Positions 1 through 5,075 of a stretch of 5,075 nt of DNA are shown here, in pieces; the stretch's first letter is position 1; every line of letters starts with the position of its first letter. The stretch is taken from positions 1 to 5,075 of the forward strand of contig JAGTVF010000151.1 in assembly GCA_018224315.1 (NCBI GenBank), written 5' to 3'. Below the pieces are notes generated by a model. That model worked only from the letters and a program-made list of their open reading frames with translations, was not told where the DNA came from and searched no databases. Source of the stretch: Desulfobacterales bacterium. GTDB lineage: Bacteria > Desulfobacterota > Desulfobacteria > Desulfobacterales > Desulfosalsimonadaceae. The translations under genes and the position numbers were made by a program.

Positions 1-205
1 CACCATCTTCGGCCCGGGCCGGCCGGAGCGGAATTTCCCTGGTGGCTTTTGCCGTGTTCCGGTATGATTCCGGTACGCTGGACAGGTCATTGGTGTAGCG
101 GGTGACACCGTTATTGTCCGTGTACTGGTAAATCCGGGCCTCGCCTGTGGCCCCGGCGACCAGCAATGCGGCGGCAAGAAAGATGAAAAATCGGATTTTG
201 GGCAT
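1..205 (-). CDS. Secreted DUF4124-type protein, N-terminal part (runs off left edge)
   Basis: This minus-strand frame starts at the ATG at 205-203 and stays open to the window edge (68 codons), so the C-terminus is missing. Residues 1-23 look like a Sec signal peptide: basic start (MPKIR), hydrophobic core FFIFLAAALLVAGA, and a plausible cleavage after GEA. The mature part opens with RIYQYTDNNGVTRYTNDL, which fits the DUF4124 pattern: an aromatic/hydrophobic strand, then D-x-N-G-V-x-x-Y-[ST]. The family consists of short periplasmic or envelope proteins of unknown biochemical role, often with a low-complexity or coiled-coil tail. An ACAGG ribosome-site candidate lies 7 nt upstream of the ATG. 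It is divergent from the lipoprotein gene, so the two may share control. The domain call rests on one short motif read by eye; the signal peptide and reading frame are firmer. Any further domain would lie outside the window. Confidence 0.8.
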   Translation of the reverse strand, partial: MPKIRFFIFLAAALLVAGATGEARIYQYTDNNGVTRYTNDLSSVPESYRNTAKATREIPLRPARAEDG

Positions 206-260
206 TTTTATACCTGTTGGGGTTAGGGATGCACGGCAGTTTGAAGAAACGGGAATCTTG

Positions 261-289
261 TTGATATATTACTGTATCTTTTGTATAGG
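261..289 (+). promoter_or_regulatory. Candidate sigma70-type promoter for the lipoprotein gene
   Basis: TTGATA (261-266, 5 of 6 matches to the -35 consensus) is separated by 17 bp from TATAGG (284-289, 4 of 6 matches to -10). Transcription would start near 296, leaving a leader of about 43 nt before the ATG at 339. A weak dyad (GATA...TATC, 263-278) lies between the boxes. The site interleaves with the minus-strand promoter candidate at 271-300. Confidence 0.4.
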
Positions 290-300
290 GAGGGTGTCAA
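271..300 (-). promoter_or_regulatory. Candidate sigma70-type promoter for the DUF4124 gene
   Basis: On the minus strand a perfect -35 box TTGACA (295-300) is followed after 18 bp by TACAGT (271-276, 4 of 6 matches to TATAAT). Transcription would start near 264, giving a leader of about 60 nt before the ATG at 205. It overlaps the oppositely directed candidate at 261-289. Assigned by eye only. Confidence 0.45.
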
Positions 301-338
301 GACGGTCTTTGTCTGTTTAAACGGGAAAAGTCAGGGTT

Positions 339-2375
339 ATGAATAAAAAGCACAGTATCGGAATCTGTTTGTTTCTGCTTGTTTTGGTCACTGCATGCGC
401 ACCCAAGGACAGGCCGTTTCGGGATATTTTTCAAGACGGGCAGCCGGGGCAGGTCCTGTTTGAAAAAGCTGAGCAAAAATACGGGCAATCGGCTTATTCA
501 GAGGCCGCAACGCTCTACCGCCAGTACCTTGAGGAAGATCCGGACGGGGCCCGGGCTGCTGATGCCCGTTTTAAACTGGGCATGATACAGATGCACACCC
601 GGGATTACGGCCGGGCGCGGGAGTTGTTCCTGGAGTTGATCCGGGAAATTCCCGACACCGATGCCGCCGGACGTGCACGGGTGGGTGTGATGCGATCGTA
701 TATGGAACAGGGAGACTTTCAAGAGGCCCTGGCGTATTGGCGGAAACTCTCATCAGAAGACCGCCTGGAAGCCCCCCGGCAGCTGCGTGTGGATCTGCTG
801 GCAGGCGATGCCTGGATGGCGCTTGGCCGTTTTGACAGGGCATATGAAATGTTTTTGTCGGCATTTGAACGCGCCGGAAAGCAGCAGCGCGAACATGTGG
901 GCAAGCGCTTGCTGGCTGCAGCTTTTCAAATGACCCCGGAGCGGCTCCAGGCTGAACTCGACAGCCTGGAGGGGAACCCCCCCAGTGGGTATCTCATGTA
1001 TCAGCAGGCAGTGGTGCTGGCCGCAGAGGCCCGCATCGGCGACTCTTTATCGGTTTTTCAGAAATTTGTGGACCGATTTCCGGATCATCCCCTGGCTGCA
1101 GAGGCCAGAGAGGAAATCGAGCGGATCAGTGCCCAGGCTTTTTTTAAAGATAACCGGGTGGGCTGCGTGCTTCCCCTGTCCGGTCGGTACGAGGTTTTCG
1201 GCCAGCGGGCCCTAAAAGGTGTGGAATTGGCGGTTTATCAGGCCGGAAGCCGCATGGACCTTTCTCCCCAGGCACAACTGGTGGTGCGGGATTCCGGATC
1301 CGATCCCCAGACCGCGAAAAAAGCGGTTGAGGAGCTGGCTGACCAGGGGGTGGCGGCCATTATCGGCCCCATGACCGGCGGCTCCGCCCCCCTGGCCGCG
1401 GCCCAGGAAAAGGGGGTGCCCATTATATCCCTGACCCAGAAGTCCGGGGTGACAGAAGCCGGGGCTTATGTGTTTCGCAACTTTTTGACTCCTGAGATGC
1501 AGGTGAGCGCCGTTGTCGGCCATGCCGTGGAGCAACTGGGCTGCCGCCGTTTTGCCGTGCTTTATCCGGACGAAGCTTATGGAAAGACTTTTTTTCACCA
1601 ATTCTGGGATCAGGTGCTGGCCAGGGGCGGGCGTATTGTGGGGGCGGAATCCTATGATCCGGATCAGACCGATTTTGCCGAGCCCATTAAAAAACTGGCG
1701 GGGCTGTATTATGATCTGCCCGAGGATTTAAAGCCCCTGGAGCCGGATTTGGCCGAGTCTGAAAGTTTTATCCGGGCGGTGATGCCTGAAAACCAAATGC
1801 CTTCAGAAAGACGGGCCGGGCTTTGGCCATTGGGTTCTGAAGCCGCCGGGAAGCCGCGGATCCGCCCCAGGCCCGAAGAGGATGACAAGCCACAGCCGAT
1901 TGTGGACTTTGATGCTGTTTTTATCCCGGACAGTCCGGAAAAAGCGGGCTTGATCATTCCCCAGCTCCGGTATCACGATATCAATGAGGTGTATCTGCTG
2001 GGCACCAATCTGTGGCATTCCCCAAGGCTGATTCAGATTGCCGGAAGACAGCTGCGGAATGCTGTGATTCCGGAGGGCTTTTTTGCATACAGCCGAAACC
2101 CGGTCGTAAAGGCGTTTGTCTCTGAATTTAAAGAGATTTACGGCGAAACGCCGGGCTTTATTGAAGCCGTGGCCTATGATTCGGCCTTGATGATTTGCCG
2201 GCAGCTGGCGGAAAAAAAGATCGCCAACCGGCCCGCCCTGCAAAAAGCCCTGGTTGAGATGCGCGCATACGGAGGGGTAACCGGAAAAACGCGTTTTTTA
2301 TCATCCGGAGAAGCAGAAAAAGAACTCTACCTGCTGGATGTTATTGACAGCCGATTTGTGCAGATTGCCCCTTAA
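339..2375 (+). CDS. TPR plus periplasmic-binding-protein lipoprotein (LpoA-like penicillin-binding-protein activator)
   Basis: Residues 1-20 form a lipoprotein signal: KKH, a hydrophobic core, and lipobox VTAC with Cys20 as the lipidated residue. Ala at +2 lacks the Asp inner-membrane retention signal, so outer-membrane anchoring is expected. Residues about 38-265 are helical TPR-like repeats (for example AYSEAATLYRQYLEEDP, DYGRARELFLELIREIP, RIGDSLSVFQKFVDRFP). Residues about 272-678 are a type I periplasmic-binding fold, starting VGCVLPLSGRYEVFGQRALK and including AAIIGPMTGGSA (339-350) and VAYDSALM (611-618). This order matches LpoA, which activates peptidoglycan synthase PBP1A; E. coli LpoA is about the same length. 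A charged, Pro-rich insert (about 458-522) interrupts the binding fold. ATG 339 is the only sensible start: an in-frame TAA lies at 318-320 and the signal peptide begins here. The ribosome site is poor (GGGAAAAG at 323-330, or CAGGG only 2 nt from the ATG). The alternative role is a membrane-anchored ligand-binding protein of the branched-chain amino-acid ABC type, but no transporter genes adjoin it here. Domain call firm; PBP activation is inferred. Confidence 0.85.
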   Translation: MNKKHSIGICLFLLVLVTACAPKDRPFRDIFQDGQPGQVLFEKAEQKYGQSAYSEAATLYRQYLEEDPDGARAADARFKLGMIQMHTRDYGRARELFLELIREIPDTDAAGRARVGVMRSYMEQGDFQEALAYWRKLSSEDRLEAPRQLRVDLLAGDAWMALGRFDRAYEMFLSAFERAGKQQREHVGKRLLAAAFQMTPERLQAELDSLEGNPPSGYLMYQQAVVLAAEARIGDSLSVFQKFVDRFPDHPLAAEAREEIERISAQAFFKDNRVGCVLPLSGRYEVFGQRALKGVELAVYQAGSRMDLSPQAQLVVRDSGSDPQTAKKAVEELADQGVAAIIGPMTGGSAPLAAAQEKGVPIISLTQKSGVTEAGAYVFRNFLTPEMQVSAVVGHAVEQLGCRRFAVLYPDEAYGKTFFHQFWDQVLARGGRIVGAESYDPDQTDFAEPIKKLAGLYYDLPEDLKPLEPDLAESESFIRAVMPENQMPSERRAGLWPLGSEAAGKPRIRPRPEEDDKPQPIVDFDAVFIPDSPEKAGLIIPQLRYHDINEVYLLGTNLWHSPRLIQIAGRQLRNAVIPEGFFAYSRNPVVKAFVSEFKEIYGETPGFIEAVAYDSALMICRQLAEKKIANRPALQKALVEMRAYGGVTGKTRFLSSGEAEKELYLLDVIDSRFVQIAP

Positions 2376-2383
2376 CCCGGCGT

Positions 2384-3724
2384 TTATGCGTTGACAAGGC
2401 TGCCCTGGCCCGTGGCCTCCAGCACGGTCTGCCATAGTTTGTCGCCGCCAAACACATGCTTTCGCTTGCCTGCGGTCAGGGGCACCGGCACGTGGACGAA
2501 ATGATCGTTCCAGTGGCCGATGATCATGTTGGTCTTGCCGGCAATGCCGGCGTGCACCGCATCCCTTCCCAGAAACGTGCAATACACATGATCATTGGAA
2601 TTGGCCGGCAGGCTCCGGATCATGTAGCTGGGGTCAATGTATTTCAGGGATATCTCCATGTCCCTTGCGGCAAAGTATTTCTGGATCTGTTCCTTTAGAT
2701 ACAGCCCGATGTCATGAAGCTTGATATTGCCGGAAGGATCATATTCCGCCTTGTGGGATTCGAAAAACTTCTGGCCTGCGCCTTCTGCAATCAATATAAC
2801 CGCGTGCTTGCGCTGGGCCAGGCGCTCCTGGAGCTTGGTGATCAGACCGTTTGGTCCTTCCATGTCAAAATCGATTTCCGGGATGAGCACGAAATTGACA
2901 TCCTGCTGGGCCAGGGTGGCCGTGGCTGCGATAAATCCGGAGTACCGGCCCATGAGCTTGATCAGTCCGATGCCGTTGGGATAGCCTTCGGCTTCCTTGT
3001 GGGCCCCTTTGATGGCGCCGGTGGCAATGTCCACTGCGGTGTCAAATCCAAAGGACTTGGAAACCATGTGAATGTCATTGTCAATGGTTTTGGGAACACC
3101 GATGACGCTGATTTTCAGGTTTCTCTGCCGGATGGTGGCATCGATTTTGGACGCCGCCATCAGTGTGCCGTCCCCGCCGATCATAAACAGGATGCCAACG
3201 TTCATCCGTTCCAGGCAGTCCACAATGGCCTCAATATCCTGGGGTCCCCGGGACGATCCCAGGATGGAGCCGCCCATTTCATGAATGTCGACCACGTTAG
3301 CCGGGCTCAGATCCCGGACATCGTGCTGGTATTCGGGGATAAAGCCCTGAAGGCCGTAGCGGACTCCGTAAATATGTCTAACCCCGTAGGAGTGGTACAG
3401 TTCCAGGACAATAGAGCGGATGATGTTGTTTAGCCCGGGGCACAACCCCCCGCAGGTCACCAGAGCGCACTTGAGCTTGCTGGGATCAAAATAGATTTTT
3501 TTCCGGGGGCCGGCCAGTTCGAATGAGGGGGGAGTTGTGCCGTTCTGGATGGCTTCTGTGATCTTGTTGGCCTCCAGTTCGATTAACACCCGCTCATTGT
3601 CATCCTTGAAAATCTCCTGGCTGGAGCCGTTTAATTCCTCTGCAATAGGGGATTCGATTTTGGCTTCACCCAGGGTGTCAATACGGGTGTCCATGTCCAT
3701 GTCAATATTGGTGTAGATCGTCAT
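2384..3724 (-). CDS. pfkA: ATP-dependent 6-phosphofructokinase, group X (plant/trypanosome-like clade)
   Basis: It phosphorylates fructose 6-phosphate to fructose 1,6-bisphosphate, the committed step of glycolysis, in the cytosol. Counting from ATG 3724 (446 aa), an N-terminal extension of about 85 residues precedes the fold. Then come CGGLCPGLNN (91-100), the nucleotide loop GGDGT (183-187), the catalytic loop PKTIDND (211-217), MGRYSGF (258-264), LIAEGAG (311-317) and YIDPSYMIRS (362-371). Gly in GGDGT instead of Asp points to ATP rather than pyrophosphate as donor. The Lys before TIDND is shared with PPi enzymes and with the ATP-using trypanosome/plant clade. Length and extension also fit that clade rather than the ~320-aa E. 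coli PfkA. I chose ATG 3724 over a TTG at 3739 because GGAAAG (3732-3737) sits 7 nt upstream of the ATG and would lie inside a TTG-started frame. It follows kdsD by 64 bp on the same strand and is probably co-transcribed. Its stop lies 8 bp from that of the convergent lipoprotein gene. PPi use remains the main alternative. Confidence 0.93.
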   Translation of the reverse strand: MTIYTNIDMDMDTRIDTLGEAKIESPIAEELNGSSQEIFKDDNERVLIELEANKITEAIQNGTTPPSFELAGPRKKIYFDPSKLKCALVTCGGLCPGLNNIIRSIVLELYHSYGVRHIYGVRYGLQGFIPEYQHDVRDLSPANVVDIHEMGGSILGSSRGPQDIEAIVDCLERMNVGILFMIGGDGTLMAASKIDATIRQRNLKISVIGVPKTIDNDIHMVSKSFGFDTAVDIATGAIKGAHKEAEGYPNGIGLIKLMGRYSGFIAATATLAQQDVNFVLIPEIDFDMEGPNGLITKLQERLAQRKHAVILIAEGAGQKFFESHKAEYDPSGNIKLHDIGLYLKEQIQKYFAARDMEISLKYIDPSYMIRSLPANSNDHVYCTFLGRDAVHAGIAGKTNMIIGHWNDHFVHVPVPLTAGKRKHVFGGDKLWQTVLEATGQGSLVNA

Positions 3725-3731
3725 TTTGCTT

Positions 3732-3737
3732 CTTTCC
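3732..3737 (-). promoter_or_regulatory. Ribosome binding site that fixes the pfkA start
   Basis: GGAAAG on the minus strand lies 7 nt before ATG 3724. The longer frame from TTG 3739 would read through this site as codons (E-R-S-K before the Met), so the ATG is the better start. Confidence 0.6.
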
Positions 3738-3764
3738 AAACATGTCTTTGTTTTGTATGCAAAC

Positions 3765-3797
3765 CCGGTTTTCTGCGCTGTGGCGCAATCAAACCGG
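3765..3797 (-). repeat. Interrupted inverted repeat (mRNA hairpin) at the kdsD-pfkA junction
   Basis: On the minus strand, CCGGTTT (3791-3797) pairs with AAACCGG (3765-3771). Inside it TGCGC (3783-3787) pairs with GCGCA (3774-3778) around a 4-nt loop CACA, with a 3x2 internal loop between the two stems, giving 12 pairs in all. The kdsD stop codon TGA (3791-3789) begins at the end of the outer arm. Only three T residues (GGGTTTG) follow, so it is a weak intrinsic terminator at best. A 3' mRNA-stabilising or partial-termination element between the two genes is more likely. Confidence 0.55.
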
Positions 3798-4763
3798 ATT
3801 GAATTTCAGTGCGCCTTTGCCCAGGATGTCATGAAGGTGCAGGGCCCCCACGATCGTGCCGGTTTCATCAATTGCCGGCAGCACGGTGATTTGATGGGTT
3901 TCCATGATGTTTAAGGCCTCGTAAAGCGGCGTTGCCGGATGAACGTGTTTGGGGTTGGGCGTCATCATGGCCTCCACGGCATTGTCATATACTGATACCC
4001 TCTGCACCACCAGCCGCCGGATGTCTCCGTCTGTGATAATGCCGGAAAGGCGGTTTTTTTCGTCAACAATAAAAATAACCCCGAGCCGGCACCTTTCCAT
4101 CTCTGCCAGTGCTTGTTCCATGGATGTTCCGGTGGCTGCCGTGGGCACTGCCGCGCCGGTGAGCATGATATCGGACACCCCGTAGGATAGCCGTCTTCCG
4201 AGGTTGCCCCCCGGGTGAAATTTCTGGAAATCACTGGTGTTGAATTTGCGTTTTTCCAGGAGCACAACCGCCAGGGCATCGCCCATGGCCAGCTGGGCCG
4301 AGGTGCTGGCCGTGGGTGCCAGTCCCAGGGGGCAGGCTTCTTTTTCAACACCCACGTAAATGAGCAGGTCACTCTGGGCAGCCAGGCTTGAGCGGAAATT
4401 TCCGGTAAAGGCCACCACCGGGCAGCCCACACTGCGAATGCTGGGAATCAGGATGTTGAGTTCATCGGTTTGCCCGGAGTTGGAAAGGGCGATAAACACG
4501 TCATCTGCAGACACAATGCCCAGATCCCCGTGCATGGCCTCCACCGGGTGGAGAAACAGGGATCGGGTGCCGGTGCTGTTTAAGGTGGCCACGATTTTGC
4601 GGGCGATTAACCCGGATTTCCCGATCCCGGCCACAATCACCCGGCCCCGGGACTGATAGATCAGGTCCACCAGCCGGTTAAACTGGTCATCAAGATGGGC
4701 TGCAAGTTTTTCAATGCCTTCGGCCTCGATTCGCAGGACTTCGCCCGCCCGTTTTCTATACAT
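3789..4763 (-). CDS. kdsD: Arabinose-5-phosphate isomerase (KpsF/GutQ family)
   Basis: It interconverts D-ribulose 5-phosphate and D-arabinose 5-phosphate, the first step toward KDO for the LPS inner core, in the cytosol. The 324-aa product has a SIS isomerase domain (about 35-185) with GIGKSG (46-51), HPVEAMHGDLG (72-82), ALSNSGQTDE (92-101), CPLGLAPTAST (144-154) and FHPGGNLGRR (182-191). Two CBS domains follow (about 195-253, ending ITDGDIRRL; and 265-318, ending LHLHDILGKG). The active-site set known in E. coli KdsD (Lys59, His88, Glu111, Glu152, His193) appears here at 49, 78, 101, 142 and 183, a constant offset of 10, so the enzyme should be active. ATG 4763 has AAAGGG 7 nt upstream. 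The gene lies downstream of a strong terminator, so it probably has its own promoter, and it precedes pfkA by 64 bp. Whether the true paralogue is KdsD, KpsF or GutQ cannot be told from sequence; no capsule or glucitol genes are visible here. Confidence 0.95.
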   Translation of the reverse strand: MYRKRAGEVLRIEAEGIEKLAAHLDDQFNRLVDLIYQSRGRVIVAGIGKSGLIARKIVATLNSTGTRSLFLHPVEAMHGDLGIVSADDVFIALSNSGQTDELNILIPSIRSVGCPVVAFTGNFRSSLAAQSDLLIYVGVEKEACPLGLAPTASTSAQLAMGDALAVVLLEKRKFNTSDFQKFHPGGNLGRRLSYGVSDIMLTGAAVPTAATGTSMEQALAEMERCRLGVIFIVDEKNRLSGIITDGDIRRLVVQRVSVYDNAVEAMMTPNPKHVHPATPLYEALNIMETHQITVLPAIDETGTIVGALHLHDILGKGALKFNPV

Positions 4764-4826
4764 GGCAAAGCCCTTTCACAGCGGGCCTGGCAGATAAGCG
4801 TATCAAAGACAATAGATTGATCCTTT

Positions 4827-4851
4827 CAGGAGATAAATAATATTTATCCTG
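4827..4851. repeat. 25-bp inverted repeat upstream of kdsD (possible operator)
   Basis: Arm CAGG-AG-ATAAAT (4827-4838) mirrors ATTTATCCTG (4842-4851) across a 3-bp spacer AAT (4839-4841). All ten bases of the shorter arm pair; the left arm carries two extra bases. The repeat spans the -10 candidate for kdsD and part of the promoter spacer, as an operator would. No T-run follows on the kdsD strand, so a terminator role is unlikely. Confidence 0.45.
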
Positions 4852-4863
4852 TCAGTTTTTCAA
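4837..4863 (-). promoter_or_regulatory. Candidate promoter for kdsD-pfkA
   Basis: On the minus strand TTGAAA (4858-4863) and TATTAT (4837-4842) could act as -35 and -10 boxes. The spacer is 15 bp, shorter than the usual 16-18, which lowers confidence. Location supports it: it begins in the T-tract of the upstream terminator and lies about 75-100 bp before the kdsD ATG. The -10 falls inside the inverted repeat at 4827-4851. Confidence 0.35.
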
Positions 4864-4898
4864 AGAAAAATCAACCCTGCCCACCGCCGGGGCGGGTT
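4861..4898 (-). terminator. Rho-independent terminator of the gene upstream of kdsD
   Basis: On the minus strand AACCC-GCCC (4898-4890) pairs with GGGC-A-GGGTT (4882-4873): 9 base pairs with one bulged A and a 7-nt loop. The T-rich tract GATTTTTCTTTG follows. The stem begins within the TAA stop codon (4899-4897) of the preceding gene. This is a textbook intrinsic terminator and separates that gene from kdsD. Confidence 0.88.
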
Positions 4899-5075
4899 AC
4901 GGCCCCTGCCGGCCGGATTCGGCCATTTCGGCCATTTTATGAATACTGCGGGTCAGGTAACATCTGCCCTGGGCAAATACCCCGTAGTCCGCCCCGCTCA
5001 TGGCGGAGGCAAACCGTACCGAGTTGACGTAAAACATCCAGGTCTCGGTCCACAGACGTTCAATGGGTTCGTCAA
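4897..5075 (-). CDS. Unrecognised protein, C-terminal 58 residues (runs off right edge)
   Basis: The frame is open from the right edge of the window to the TAA at 4899-4897; the start lies outside. The tail begins DEPIERLWTETWMFYVNSVR, continues with FASAMSGADYGVFAQGRCYL and ends TRSIHKMAEMAESGRQGP. It reads as a soluble, partly helical C-terminus with one Cys and no membrane segment. I do not recognise the family. That it is a real gene is supported by the perfectly placed intrinsic terminator overlapping its stop codon, by ordinary amino-acid composition, and by sharing the direction of kdsD. The terminator suggests it is not strongly co-transcribed with kdsD. Codons for MAEMAE are an exact 9-bp tandem duplication (4918-4935). 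Confidence 0.72.
   Translation of the reverse strand, partial: DEPIERLWTETWMFYVNSVRFASAMSGADYGVFAQGRCYLTRSIHKMAEMAESGRQGP
4918..4935 (-). repeat. 9-bp tandem duplication inside the partial upstream gene
   Basis: The minus-strand unit ATGGCCGAA occurs twice in direct succession and encodes Met-Ala-Glu twice near the C-terminus. It keeps the frame and probably arose by slippage. Confidence 0.6.

Noticed and set aside
11..20. Perfect 10-bp palindrome GGCCCGGGCC
   Set aside because: Lies in GC-rich coding sequence at the window edge, with no partner copy or regulatory context.
1803..2243. 146-codon open frame on the minus strand within the lipoprotein gene
   Set aside because: No domain or signal, and fully antisense to a well-supported gene; GC-rich coding DNA commonly leaves such frames open.
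2714..3433. 239-codon open frame on the plus strand, antisense to pfkA
   Set aside because: It lies wholly inside the strongly supported pfkA coding region, has no recognisable domain, and reads as the complement of pfkA codons.
3694..3709. Short repeated GACATG units near the start of pfkA
   Set aside because: They encode an IDMDMD run in a variable N-terminal extension; too short to mean more than local slippage.
3725..3739. Upstream TTG start for pfkA adding five residues
   Set aside because: The ribosome site GGAAAG would be inside the coding sequence; ATG 3724 has correct spacing to it.
3965..4432. 155-codon frame on the minus strand, in another frame of kdsD
   Set aside because: Trp/Pro/Arg-rich composition typical of an out-of-frame reading; the kdsD frame carries all active-site residues.

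Overview
The window looks like chromosomal DNA of a Gram-negative, LPS-making bacterium with moderately high GC. An outer-membrane-type lipoprotein and an arabinose-5-phosphate isomerase (KDO/LPS synthesis) point to a diderm. The eukaryote-like 'group X' phosphofructokinase and the TPR plus periplasmic-binding-protein lipoprotein suggest a sulfate-reducing deltaproteobacterium (Desulfobacterota). That lineage is inferred from family knowledge and has not been tested by a search.

Layout. Positions 1-205 (minus) hold the N-terminal part of a secreted DUF4124-type protein that runs off the left edge. A 133-bp divergent intergenic region (206-338) carries interleaved promoter candidates for this gene and for a 678-residue lipoprotein on the plus strand (339-2375). 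The lipoprotein resembles the LpoA class of penicillin-binding-protein activators. It converges, with only 8 bp between stop codons, on a minus-strand pair: kdsD (3789-4763) followed by a 6-phosphofructokinase gene (2384-3724 after start correction). The two minus-strand genes are 64 bp apart, with an interrupted hairpin over the kdsD stop codon. Upstream of kdsD there is a strong Rho-independent terminator (4861-4898) for a further minus-strand gene, of which only the last 58 codons are present (4897-5075). A promoter candidate and a 25-bp inverted repeat lie between that terminator and kdsD. kdsD and pfkA are therefore likely a transcription unit separate from the upstream gene.

Function. 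KdsD turns ribulose 5-phosphate into arabinose 5-phosphate for KDO. PfkA commits fructose 6-phosphate to glycolysis. The lipoprotein probably acts at the outer membrane/periplasm in envelope growth or ligand sensing. The window is mostly housekeeping envelope and sugar-phosphate metabolism. I see no mobile element, CRISPR array, RNA gene or clear undescribed system. The points most worth a second look are regulatory: interleaved divergent promoters, a palindrome over the kdsD promoter, and a hairpin between kdsD and pfkA. No gene-free stretch exceeds 300 bases.
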